The position numbers were made by a program, and so were the translations under genes. A DNA stretch of 64,000 nt from Maribacter luteus (GTDB lineage: Bacteria > Bacteroidota > Bacteroidia > Flavobacteriales > Flavobacteriaceae): contig NZ_WKJH01000001.1 in NCBI RefSeq assembly GCF_009674825.1, forward strand, positions 558,001 to 622,000. Direction: 5' to 3'. The notes beneath the pieces are model-generated. The model was not told where the DNA came from, did not search any database, and was given only the letters and a program-made list of their open reading frames with translations. Shown here piece after piece: positions 19,001 through 26,624 of the stretch. Every line of letters begins with the position of its first letter. Within the stretch, counting starts at the first letter, position 1.

Positions 19001-21533
19001 TTAGTCCAACATAAGTTTCATAAGGGGAATATGGCTTAACAAATACATCGGTACTGAAATCACCGCCGTTTTCATAAACTTTGGTCATGAATGCCGCACT
19101 TAGCATACCTGGAGAACTATTTGTCGGTTGGGCATTCATGTTAAAATCAGCCTTACCCTCGGCATTCAACCTACCTTCAAAAATACGTTGTTCCTCAGCG
19201 GCAAAAACCCTTGTAGGGTCATCGAAGACGTACCCTGGAAAAGATTTGAAACTCGTTTTTTGTGCATTGAACTTAGTGATAACATCTACTTTAAGGTTTT
19301 TGGCAATGGCCCCATGTAACCATTTCACTTCTAAATGACCGGCTATGGGTTTGGCTCCTGAAAGAACCTCCCCGTCAAATTCAGATTTGATCTTTAAACG
19401 ATTGGGTTTTATGGTCTCGACCTTAATCGTTTTGGTGAACGAAGCCCCACCTACCGATACTTTCGCCAACCAATTTCCTGTTGGGGCATTTTCATCGGTT
19501 TTTAGATTGAAATGATAAAAATTATTCAATCCTGAAGTTTGTACTTCACGTAGGACCACTTTATTATAGGGATCCATAAGTTCCAATTTAACCGGATGGT
19601 TTTCGGGCAATTTATTGGCATTATCGTTAAGCAAGAACGAAAGGTAGATTTGATCTCCAGGACGCCAAACCCCACGTTCCCCAAAAATGAATCCTTTAAT
19701 GCCTTTTTGTAGTTGTACTCCCGAAACATTGAACTTACTTACCGATAGTGCATTACCATCATTAAGTTTTACATAGGTTTTCTGCCCATTGTTCTCGGCC
19801 ATGGCAAAGAATGCCGTTTTGTCGGCGTCGAATAGGGATGTACCATCCGCATCGGTGATTACATTACCTATTGGCTGTTGTTGAAAATTAAAGAAAGTAA
19901 CCTTGGCACCTGCGATGGGATTGGTATTCAAGATATCGTTCACCGCAACAAAATAACTGTTATTGACTCCCTTTTTTATGGTCAGTCCTAAGTCACTGGC
20001 CAGAACGTTGATCCCTATTTTCTTGTTATAGTAGTACGAAGTGTGGCAAGGGTTTTCACGCTCGTTCCAATCATAGTTGTAATAATAATCTTCATAATAG
20101 GTTTCAACACCGTCCCATGAACTAGCTTCCTGCTCTTCATCAAAGTTCTCTTCAGTTTCTTCCTCTGTACTAAAATTGGTGCTATCACATTTATAGGAAC
20201 TGTAGGAAGGTTTAAAGTTGAATTCCACCCGATAAATGGCACCCGGGTCAGGACTTATCAATGTCTTAAGATCCAATGCATGTGCCGACCATTTTCCGTA
20301 AGTATTCGACAATTGGGTGTGTAATTTTATTTTCTTGGCTGCAATCGGGCGTGCTACGGAACGTAGGTTATAATTGCCGTTCATTTCATTGCCCTGAAGA
20401 AATTGCAGTACATTGTTCTCATATATCTTTAAAACAGTGACGTCAACTGCTTTAAGGTTTACCGTCTCAAAATTAATCTTTAGGTTGCTTGATGAAGGTA
20501 ATATGGTACCGTTCGATAAAAATCGAACTTCGGGTTTTATTTGCTCAAAGGCCACACGTTCTTCGAACTTGGATTTCAATTTATAACCATCTGCACTTTC
20601 GATTCCCTCAAAAACCTCGAGCAGCGAAGAACCTTTGATTTCTTCGCCGGGATATACTTTAAGCACATTCCCATTTATAGAGAATTTGGGACCTGAAGAG
20701 CCTTCCAAGACCACCAATCCTTTCAAGTTCTGGCCTTTTTTTATAGGGTCCGAAAAATTGATCAAGACCAATTGCTCTTCTCCGGTTTGCACTAATGCTT
20801 CCAACACCGTGAAATTGTTCTTACCGGGAATATTTATCGTATTCTTCCCTGAGCTTTCTATTTGATGCTTAGATCCATCCCATGAGATTTCCAATGAAGT
20901 ATCTTCTTCGAATCGCTGTATACTGTCAATTTTAAAATAGAATTGGGTACCTTCCTTAACGGTCTCTTCAAAACTTACTTTAATTTCTTTACCTTCTTGT
21001 TTTACCGATATGAGTTGTTTCAATACTTCTAACGACATTACATCCGAGCTACGTACTTGGCCATTTATGAACTGTAATTGTTTTGAATAAGATTGTAACG
21101 GTTCTGTATAAAGATTAAATTGTTGTTTTTGTGTCTTCACTCCAAATGCCATGCTTCCCAACTCTTTTGGGAGTTCATCAACAATATCCTTCAACATTAA
21201 AGTAAAGGTATAATCGGTATCTTGTTCAAAACCTTTTTCCGGAATAAAAGCTAAGGTTCTATTGTTCAGGGCCACGACTTTCCCTTTTACTTTAGGGGAG
21301 ACTGAAAGTAGGTCACTATTCAACTCATCACCACTTTCCCATGATGTTACAGGTTGTTGAAATACAACCCGAATATCACTTTTTACGGAAATTATACCAT
21401 GACTAACCTCAGAAATATATTCTTGATATTTACCAAGGTCGTCCAAACGATCAATTGTATTTTCTTTTTTTGGGTTACATCCGATAAAAATTAGGAGAAG
21501 AACAGCGGAACTTAAAAACCGAAAGATTTTCAT
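16014..21533 (-). CDS. Bacterial alpha-2-macroglobulin-family lipoprotein with thioester motif
   Basis: An 1839-residue lipoprotein (leader ending in LIFIGC, Cys19). Successive macroglobulin-like beta domains fill the first 1300 residues, including the KGFIFGERGVWRPGDQIYLSF hallmark of the MG2 region. The thioester site GCIEQ (Cys1397, Gln1400) sits at the start of an alpha-alpha barrel domain, so the protein can probably trap attacking proteases covalently in the periplasm. A Tyr- and Glu-rich insert near residues 455-510 is unusual in composition. Its usual partner pbpC lies 2.2 kb downstream on the same strand, separated by four other genes. Confidence 0.93.
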   Translation of the reverse strand: MKIFRFLSSAVLLLIFIGCNPKKENTIDRLDDLGKYQEYISEVSHGIISVKSDIRVVFQQPVTSWESGDELNSDLLSVSPKVKGKVVALNNRTLAFIPEKGFEQDTDYTFTLMLKDIVDELPKELGSMAFGVKTQKQQFNLYTEPLQSYSKQLQFINGQVRSSDVMSLEVLKQLISVKQEGKEIKVSFEETVKEGTQFYFKIDSIQRFEEDTSLEISWDGSKHQIESSGKNTINIPGKNNFTVLEALVQTGEEQLVLINFSDPIKKGQNLKGLVVLEGSSGPKFSINGNVLKVYPGEEIKGSSLLEVFEGIESADGYKLKSKFEERVAFEQIKPEVRFLSNGTILPSSSNLKINFETVNLKAVDVTVLKIYENNVLQFLQGNEMNGNYNLRSVARPIAAKKIKLHTQLSNTYGKWSAHALDLKTLISPDPGAIYRVEFNFKPSYSSYKCDSTNFSTEEETEENFDEEQEASSWDGVETYYEDYYYNYDWNERENPCHTSYYYNKKIGINVLASDLGLTIKKGVNNSYFVAVNDILNTNPIAGAKVTFFNFQQQPIGNVITDADGTSLFDADKTAFFAMAENNGQKTYVKLNDGNALSVSKFNVSGVQLQKGIKGFIFGERGVWRPGDQIYLSFLLNDNANKLPENHPVKLELMDPYNKVVLREVQTSGLNNFYHFNLKTDENAPTGNWLAKVSVGGASFTKTIKVETIKPNRLKIKSEFDGEVLSGAKPIAGHLEVKWLHGAIAKNLKVDVITKFNAQKTSFKSFPGYVFDDPTRVFAAEEQRIFEGRLNAEGKADFNMNAQPTNSSPGMLSAAFMTKVYENGGDFSTDVFVKPYSPYETYVGLNTPKGDKTRGMLLTDTKHLFEVVSVDEKGKPKAAKNLKVTIHKVNWRWWWDTSADNLSNFSSSNYREKVFDETISTDSKGKASFSFELKYPNWGRYLVRVEDLKGGHATGKTIYIDWPGWAGKSRKNDPSAATMLVFSTDKEKYNVGEIANVTFPSSEGGRALVTVENGSEVLESLWVETTKGETQFQLPIKDLYTPNVFIHISLLQPHASSLNDSPLRLYGVIPISVEDKNTKLEPVLAMPDVLRPEESITLKVSEKNKKAMTYSIAMVDEGLLDLTRFKTPDPWNTFYAKEALGVKTWDIYDDVIGAFGGRIDQVFAIGGDGEMAGAKNKKANRFEPMVIYLGPFELKSGQTQSHKIKIPKYVGSVRTMVVAGDNIKEAYGRIEKTTPVRKPLMVLASLPRKITPGEKVTLPITVFAMEKKVKNVTVKIKQDQAFTIDGASSQTITFAQPDEKMVYFNLNVSDFKGVGKVIVEASGNGEKASFEIPIDVVNPNPMTSTVQDLVLEGHESQTFDLQTFGISGSNTAQIEISTLPPMNFNGRMNYLIRYPHGCIEQTTSAAFPQLYLSDIFDLDSNRKSQVQKHLEYAIQRLGGYQLPNGGFSYWPGQGSVNDWGTSYAGHFLLEAEKKGFVLPIGFKSSWVGYQQQVAKQWRSGSGNSDLAQAYRLYTLALSGNADVASMNRLRETNNLSNESKYRLAATYALIGQKSVSEEIISGATFDFSDNKFNYYTYGSESRNRAMALETFVLLKNMDKAKELANTVAQNLGDKRWMSTQSTAYSLLAMSKFAGMIGGKGIKAKITLNGNSTAIKTAKTLVTNELKIKEGNNSITMVNEEQNILYATIVNSGILPVGEEKVVERNLRVSSVFKGRDGSRIDVSKIMQGTDFVAEVTLTNITANKIENVALTTIFPSGWEIVNTRFTDFGSFAQNKVDHTDVRDDRTNFYFDLGKNETKTFKVLLNASYLGTYYLPGVQAEAMYDNDYVARTKGKWIEVVQ

Positions 21534-21866
21534 GAAATGATAATTTATATATAAAAATAAGAGGGATTTTATTAATAAACGTCCTAATTCGCAGAAAAGT
21601 AAAAGAAGGTTATATTAATTTTAAATTGAGGGTGGACCTTGGCTTCATTTATCGATTATGAATCATCAGATTTTGACCGTGATATATATGATAAATGTAA
21701 AAGTGGGATGCAGTTCATCGAAAAAAAAGATATTTTCATACGGATTTACAGCAATTTTTTATATCATTACCACAGTTGAAAAGACCCCATTCAACTTTAG
21801 AGCACGAGACCCCAATTCTCCACCTACTTATACCGGAAAACACCTACTTACAATTTAGAACATTGT
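21534..21866. other. Divergent intergenic region between macroglobulin and CAP-domain genes
   Basis: About 330 bases. It must hold the promoters of two divergent lipoprotein genes, but no clear TTTG-N19-TAnnTTTG pair was found. A 66-codon open frame at 21658-21858 has no leader, no family resemblance and odd composition, and I do not consider it a gene. Confidence 0.5.
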
Positions 21867-22343
21867 ATGAAAATGAGATTGCCGCATGCATTCCTCATAA
21901 TGTTTGTCTTCATTTTAGGTTCTTGTAGTGAAGAATCTTTGGATGACGCGAACATTCTTGAGGCAAAGAATGACATTGAAGTAGAGAACAAACTCTTGGA
22001 TATAGTCAATGACCATCGCTTGTCATTAGGCTATACATCTTTGGAGTCCAGCACCCTTGCCTATAAATATGCCAATGAGCATAACGATTATATGATAGCT
22101 ACCGGCAACCTAAGCCATGATGGTTTCAGTTCAAGAGCCTCAAGTATAGCAGCTGAGGTCAATGCCGAAATGGTAGCCGAAAATGTAGCCAAGGATTATA
22201 CTACGGCGAACGAGGCTTTTGAAAATTGGCTGGCAAGTTCCGATCATAAAAAAACAATGGAAGGTGATTTCACCCATACTGCGGTAAGTGTAAAGAAAGA
22301 TTCCGAAGGCAATCTATACTTTACCCAGCTCTTTTACAGGTAA
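21867..22343 (+). CDS. CAP/SCP-domain lipoprotein
   Basis: A 158-residue lipoprotein with a leader ending in LGSC. The remainder is a CAP (cysteine-rich secretory / PR-1) domain of the bacterial YkwD type: LLDIVNDHRLSLG, the His in NEHNDYM, LSHDGF, and the VAENVA and WLASSDHKKTM segments match the four CAP signature regions. The two His and nearby Glu form the usual metal-binding cavity. Function of bacterial CAP proteins is uncertain. Confidence 0.9.
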   Translation: MKMRLPHAFLIMFVFILGSCSEESLDDANILEAKNDIEVENKLLDIVNDHRLSLGYTSLESSTLAYKYANEHNDYMIATGNLSHDGFSSRASSIAAEVNAEMVAENVAKDYTTANEAFENWLASSDHKKTMEGDFTHTAVSVKKDSEGNLYFTQLFYR

Positions 22344-22382
22344 CCTCCAAGTACGGCATTCTTTTCTTACATTTGAATCTCT

Positions 22383-22397
22383 GATCTTATTAAGATC
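22383..22397. promoter_or_regulatory. Perfect short palindrome upstream of the 3-hydroxyanthranilate dioxygenase gene
   Basis: GATCTTA and TAAGATC are perfect inverted arms around one central T, ending 45 bases before the start codon. It has no T run, so it is an operator candidate rather than a terminator. Chance occurrence in AT-rich DNA is possible. Confidence 0.3.
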
Positions 22398-22442
22398 GGT
22401 ACAAGTCGCCTATAATAGCCTTTAAATATTCAAATTTTTATT

Positions 22443-22982
22443 ATGCCTGTTCTACCTCCTTTTAACCTTAATAAGTGGATCGAAGAAAATCGTGAATTAC
22501 TCAAACCACCTGTTGGGAATAAAAATCTTTACAAACAATCCGGGGATTATATTGTAATGATAGTGGCCGGGCCAAATGCCCGTAAAGATTACCATTATAA
22601 TGAGACCGAAGAACTTTTTTATCAATTAGAAGGGAATATAGAGGTACATATTCAAGAAGAAGGACAAAAAAAAACCATGAAGCTTGGCCCTGGTGACATG
22701 TACCTGCATCCTGCGAAAATACCACATTCACCCGTTAGGCATCAAGGATCAATAGGTTTGGTCATAGAACGAAAAAGGGTTCATATGAAAGTTGATGATG
22801 GTTTACTCTGGTTCTGCGACAACTGCAACCATAAGTTATATGAGGTCTATTTTACGTTAAATGATATTGAAAAGGATTTTCTAGGGCATTTTAAACGTTT
22901 CTATGGTTCCGAAGAATTGCGCACTTGTGATCATTGCGGAACGGTAATGCCAGTAGATGAACGTTTTACCCAAGACAATTAG
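22443..22982 (+). CDS. nbaC: 3-hydroxyanthranilate 3,4-dioxygenase
   Basis: A 179-residue cupin that opens the ring of 3-hydroxyanthranilate with O2, in tryptophan breakdown through kynurenine. The iron ligands His51, Glu57 and His95 are at the positions known for the bacterial enzyme, and the C-terminal rubredoxin-like site has both CxxC pairs (Cys125/Cys128 and Cys162/Cys165). Length is normal for the bacterial family. The following DUF1304 gene starts 3 bases after the stop. Other kynurenine-pathway genes are not visible in the window. Confidence 0.95.
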   Translation: MPVLPPFNLNKWIEENRELLKPPVGNKNLYKQSGDYIVMIVAGPNARKDYHYNETEELFYQLEGNIEVHIQEEGQKKTMKLGPGDMYLHPAKIPHSPVRHQGSIGLVIERKRVHMKVDDGLLWFCDNCNHKLYEVYFTLNDIEKDFLGHFKRFYGSEELRTCDHCGTVMPVDERFTQDN

Positions 22983-22985
22983 ACC

Positions 22986-23348
22986 ATGAAAATAGCAATA
23001 AACATACTCATAGGACTGGTTGCCGCATTGCATTTATATTTTCTTTGGTTCGAAATGTTCGCTTGGACCACCAAAGGCAAAAAAATATTCAATACGTTTC
23101 CAAAAGACCTTTTCGAACCTACAAAAACCCTAGCGGCAAACCAAGGGTTGTACAATGGCTTTTTGGCCGCGGGACTCCTTTGGTCTTTTTTTATCAAAGA
23201 TCCTACTTGGGCAATGAACATCGCACTCTTTTTTTTAGCATGTGTTTCAGTTGCTGGTATTTATGGTGCACTCTCAGTAGACAAAAAGATATTCTTTGTA
23301 CAAGCCGTACCGGCACTTATCGCAATTTCCCTAATTTTATTTGGTTAA
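22986..23348 (+). CDS. DUF1304 small membrane protein
   Basis: A 120-residue protein with four hydrophobic helices (about 4-22, 48-66, 74-92, 100-118) and the ANQGLYNGFLAAGL motif of DUF1304. The family is widespread and uncharacterised. It starts 3 bases after the dioxygenase stop, so the two are probably co-transcribed, but DUF1304 genes occur in many contexts and this does not prove a shared pathway. Confidence 0.9.
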   Translation: MKIAINILIGLVAALHLYFLWFEMFAWTTKGKKIFNTFPKDLFEPTKTLAANQGLYNGFLAAGLLWSFFIKDPTWAMNIALFFLACVSVAGIYGALSVDKKIFFVQAVPALIAISLILFG

Positions 23349-23405
23349 ACAGAACTTGGATAACCACAGTACGTCCAATTAAAGTTCAATACCCATAATT
23401 ATTCA

Positions 23406-23413
23406 TAATTTTG
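23406..23413 (+). promoter_or_regulatory. Candidate -7 element for the aldehyde dehydrogenase
   Basis: TAATTTTG matches TAnnTTTG exactly and lies 37 bases before the start codon. A weak GTTC at 23384-23387 could act as -33. Confidence 0.4.
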
Positions 23414-23450
23414 TCATAGATTTAACAATACTAAGTCAAAAAGTTATAAA

Positions 23451-25004
23451 ATGTCAAAAATAGCAAAGGAATTCGGCATCGATGATGCCCTCCAAAAATT
23501 AGGTATAAAAGATATTAATGAAGGTACATCAACAGGTTCGGTCAATTTTGGTTCCGGGGATATCATTTCATCATACTCCCCTGTAGATGGCGCCCTCATC
23601 GGAAAGGTAAAAACCACAACCGCATCGGATTTTGAGAAAGTAATGAACAGTGCAACCAGCTCTTTCAAAACCTGGAGAACCACCCCTGCGCCCCAACGTG
23701 GTGAAATCGTTCGTCAGTTCGGGGATAAACTCAGGGAACTCAAAGAACCATTGGGCAAATTAGTTTCCTATGAAATGGGAAAAAGCTATCAAGAAGGCTT
23801 AGGTGAAGTACAGGAAATGATAGACATCTGTGACTTTGCGGTCGGACTCTCACGGCAGCTCCACGGCTTAACCATGCACTCCGAACGCCCAGGACATCGC
23901 ATGTACGAACAATACCATCCTTTAGGTGTTGTAGGCATAATCTCGGCTTTTAACTTCCCAGTGGCCGTTTGGGCTTGGAATACTGCCTTGGCATGGGTAT
24001 GTGGTGATGTTTGCATCTGGAAACCTTCAGAAAAAGCACCGCTTTGTGGCATCGCCTGCCAAAATATAGCTGCCACGGTTTTTAAGGCCAATAACTTGCC
24101 TGAAGGTATTTCTTGTTTGATCAATGGCGACTATAAAGTCGGGGAACTGATGACCCATGATAATCGCATACCTTTGGTTTCCGCGACAGGTTCAATTCGA
24201 ATGGGAAAAATCGTAGCTCAGGCCGTTGCCTCAAGGCTAGGGAAATCACTGTTAGAACTTGGAGGGAACAATGCCATAATCGTTACCCCTGATGCTGATA
24301 TTAAAATGACTATTATCGGAGCGGTCTTTGGTGCGGTCGGTACAGCTGGCCAACGTTGTACATCTACAAGAAGGTTGATCGTTCATGAATCTGTTTACGA
24401 TACCGTAAAAGATGCCCTTATTAAGGCCTATAACCAATTAAGGATCGGAAATCCTTTAGACGAAAACAACCATGTAGGCCCTTTAATAGACACCGCTGCC
24501 GTTACCCTATATGAAAAAGCTTTGAAACAAGTTGAGGAAGAAGGAGGCAAAATGATTGTCGAAGGTGGAGTTCTAAAAGGTGAAGGCTTTGAAAGTGGAT
24601 GCTATGTAAAACCAGCCATTGCTGAAGCTAAAAACGATTTCGGGATTGTTCAACACGAAACTTTCGCACCCATTTTATATCTATTAAAATATTCCGGCGA
24701 GGTACAAAATGCCATTGCTTTACAGAACGGAGTAGTTCAAGGCCTATCATCGGCAATTATGACCAACAATCTTCGTGAAGCTGAAAACTTTCTTTCCTGT
24801 GCGGGAAGCGACTGTGGTATTGCAAATGTGAACATAGGTACCTCTGGTGCAGAAATCGGAGGTGCTTTTGGTGGTGAAAAAGAAACAGGTGGAGGGCGTG
24901 AATCAGGTTCCGATGCATGGAAGATTTATATGCGCAGACAAACCAATACCATAAACTATACTACCGAACTACCTCTTGCCCAAGGAATTAAATTTGACTT
25001 ATAA
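23451..25004 (+). CDS. Antiquitin-type (ALDH7) aldehyde dehydrogenase, probable aminoadipate-semialdehyde dehydrogenase
   Basis: A 517-residue NAD-dependent aldehyde dehydrogenase. Glu269 (LLELGGNNA) and the catalytic Cys303 (GQRCTSTRRL) are present. The SERPGHRMYEQYHPLG segment, the GNNAII wording and the Gly-rich C-terminal IGGAFGGEKETGGGRESG are antiquitin traits, pointing to oxidation of 2-aminoadipate 6-semialdehyde in lysine catabolism. The neighbouring 3-hydroxyanthranilate dioxygenase makes 2-aminomuconate semialdehyde dehydrogenase worth considering, but the sequence looks like ALDH7 rather than ALDH8. It appears monocistronic. Confidence 0.9.
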   Translation: MSKIAKEFGIDDALQKLGIKDINEGTSTGSVNFGSGDIISSYSPVDGALIGKVKTTTASDFEKVMNSATSSFKTWRTTPAPQRGEIVRQFGDKLRELKEPLGKLVSYEMGKSYQEGLGEVQEMIDICDFAVGLSRQLHGLTMHSERPGHRMYEQYHPLGVVGIISAFNFPVAVWAWNTALAWVCGDVCIWKPSEKAPLCGIACQNIAATVFKANNLPEGISCLINGDYKVGELMTHDNRIPLVSATGSIRMGKIVAQAVASRLGKSLLELGGNNAIIVTPDADIKMTIIGAVFGAVGTAGQRCTSTRRLIVHESVYDTVKDALIKAYNQLRIGNPLDENNHVGPLIDTAAVTLYEKALKQVEEEGGKMIVEGGVLKGEGFESGCYVKPAIAEAKNDFGIVQHETFAPILYLLKYSGEVQNAIALQNGVVQGLSSAIMTNNLREAENFLSCAGSDCGIANVNIGTSGAEIGGAFGGEKETGGGRESGSDAWKIYMRRQTNTINYTTELPLAQGIKFDL

Positions 25005-25010
25005 CCCCAT

Positions 25011-25081
25011 AAAAAAACCCGCTGACCGTTTCAATTAGGTATCTTGCTGTAAGCTATACCATCTAAAACGGTCAGCGGGTT
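25011..25081 (-). terminator. Minus-strand intrinsic terminator with a long stem
   Basis: A perfect 16-bp inverted repeat (25016-25031 with 25066-25081) encloses a 34-base loop. Seven A residues at 25011-25017 become a T run only when read on the minus strand, while no T run follows on the plus strand. It therefore terminates transcription arriving from the right, where the small ORF lies. Confidence 0.8.
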
Positions 25082-25154
25082 CTCAACCAACTAACTAACT
25101 CAAATTATAAAGAAATAATTAAAGTTCCATTGTTCTGACCATTCCATACTTAGG

Positions 25155-25277
25155 TCAAGATTCCAATTTTCTTCGTTCGTGCTGTTCTACTTTCCAACTA
25201 CCTTCCAATAAGGCTTGGGTGCCAAGGACAACCACCATACAGCAAAAAGTGAACAGGTTCTTGATTTTGGCTTTCAT
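25155..25277 (-). CDS. Small membrane-type peptide, 40 residues, unrecognised
   Basis: An ATG-started ORF of 40 codons. It has a basic start (MKAKIKN), one hydrophobic stretch of about 15 residues (LFTFCCMVVVLGTQALL) with two adjacent Cys, and a charged C-terminal tail (KVEQHERRKLES). The layout suits a single-pass small membrane protein or a secreted peptide precursor. Support comes from context: a consensus promoter with exact 19-base spacing lies upstream on the same strand and a strong terminator lies downstream on that strand. I do not recognise the peptide, and coding status is not proven; the transcript could also be a small RNA. Confidence 0.55.
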   Translation of the reverse strand: MKAKIKNLFTFCCMVVVLGTQALLEGSWKVEQHERRKLES

Positions 25278-25308
25278 ATAGTTGTTTTCTAACAAGTTCC
25301 CGATTACA

Positions 25309-25339
25309 TAAACCTACTAGTAACTTTAATTAAAACCAA
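25309..25339 (-). promoter_or_regulatory. Bacteroidota promoter for the small minus-strand gene
   Basis: On the minus strand TTGG (25336-25339) is followed after exactly 19 bases by TAGGTTTA (25309-25316), seven of eight positions of TAnnTTTG. The ATG lies about 31 bases downstream. Confidence 0.6.
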
Positions 25340-25691
25340 GTATTTCTGTGCCATTGGTCACATCTTTTGTATGAATGTATCGATTGTCATTGTTATTGAC
25401 ATTCCTAAACAACTCCATTCATTCTAAATGTTATTTCAATTCAATAGCAAACCCGATCCCAATGCCGGAACCTTGTCGGGAGAGATAGGGCCAAATCTTA
25501 TATTTAGGGCAATTTCCAAAAAATACCCGTACAGTCATTCCCTTTTTTTCATACTTGGTAAGGAAAGTTGTGTGAATGGTAAACCATGTCTATTTCTACC
25601 CCCTTGATTCAGAGGATTTAGTATGGATTTTTTAACATTTTTTAAGTTTTTTTACTACATTGGGGATCTAAACACTAAATGATCATAAACA

Positions 25692-26597
25692 ATGACAAAA
25701 AAATCTACAAACCTACTAGGGATAATCATCATTATTCTGGCAGGGACGTATTTTTACATTACCTGTTGCAGTGAATGTGGAATGGCGTCTAACGAAAAGC
25801 CCCAGAAAGAGGTTATGGCCCCAGTGGTACCTGAAGCTACGTCATACCCCTTTGCTTTCAACTCTGGAGGCTATGACTACAGTACAAACGACAATTTCAA
25901 TTTTAATCCATCATCCGCCGATATTCTTATGCCGGTTTCCCAAAATGTTGAAAATGGAATCGACGGATTAAAATCTTTCTTGACCAACAATGCCGGTAAA
26001 GTGGTCAACATAACCGGTTTTTATAAAAGCGATGAGGAAAACGATTCCGCATTCCCCAATTTGGGATTGGCAAGGGCCAATGCCGTAAAGAACTATTTTG
26101 TTTCTAAAGGTATTCCGTCTAGCGTATTAAATCCCGTAGGCGTCTTGAATGATGACCTGATTCCTAAAGACAATATATACTTAGGACCTTTGGAATATGG
26201 TTTGGGAGATCGATCTGAGGATGCCGATGCCAAATTAAAAGAATTATATGATCGCATAAACAACGATCCATTAGTTCTTCAGTTCAACACTGCGGAAGCT
26301 TCAATAAACATGACCGCCGCACAACGACAAAAATTCGCTGATATCTCTTCCTATTTAGATAAGGTTGATGGTTCAATGGCCAATGTTGTAGGCCATAGCG
26401 ACAATACCGGACAAAGAGCTGCCAATATCGTATTGGGCCAACAGAGAGCGGACTTCGCAAAATCCTATTTAATGCGCAATGGAATTCCTGAAAGTAAAAT
26501 AAATGCAACTTCAAAAGGTCCTGATGAACCTATTGCGAGTAATGCTACCGAAGAAGGAAAAGCACAAAATAGACGAACCGTAATTACTTTAAATTAA
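25692..26597 (+). CDS. OmpA-family protein with two OmpA-like domains
   Basis: A 301-residue protein with an N-terminal hydrophobic anchor (LLGIIIIILAGTYFYI) followed by a Cys pair. Two OmpA-like regions follow: one near 85-155 that is degenerate (GFYKSDEEN in place of the usual G-H-T/A-D) and a second near 205-301 with GHSDNTG, LGQQRADFAKSYL and NRRTVI, matching the peptidoglycan-binding OmpA fold. It likely links an envelope complex to the cell wall. The helix-hairpin-helix gene begins 27 bases later, suggesting a two-gene unit. Confidence 0.88.
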   Translation: MTKKSTNLLGIIIIILAGTYFYITCCSECGMASNEKPQKEVMAPVVPEATSYPFAFNSGGYDYSTNDNFNFNPSSADILMPVSQNVENGIDGLKSFLTNNAGKVVNITGFYKSDEENDSAFPNLGLARANAVKNYFVSKGIPSSVLNPVGVLNDDLIPKDNIYLGPLEYGLGDRSEDADAKLKELYDRINNDPLVLQFNTAEASINMTAAQRQKFADISSYLDKVDGSMANVVGHSDNTGQRAANIVLGQQRADFAKSYLMRNGIPESKINATSKGPDEPIASNATEEGKAQNRRTVITLN

Positions 26598-26624
26598 ATC
26601 ACTAACCTTAAAACGTATAAAAAA

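Larger units (their letters stand above)
25005..25691. other. 687-base region holding a hidden small gene and a possible coding relic
   Basis: The left part contains a minus-strand terminator, a 40-codon ORF and its promoter, described separately. To the right, 25431-25590 read on the minus strand shows two overlapping open stretches without good starts; the shorter has a beta-strand-like ending (EIALNIRFGP), possibly a decayed gene end or chance. The last 100 bases before 25692 are T-rich and should contain the OmpA-gene promoter, which I could not pin down. Confidence 0.5.

Noticed and set aside
21658-21858. A 66-codon open frame between the macroglobulin and CAP-domain genes
   Set aside because: No leader, no recognisable domain, and it sits where two divergent promoters are needed.
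23451-25004. 2-aminomuconate semialdehyde dehydrogenase assignment from its neighbour
   Set aside because: The protein carries antiquitin (ALDH7) features, so proximity to the dioxygenase was not enough to name it so.
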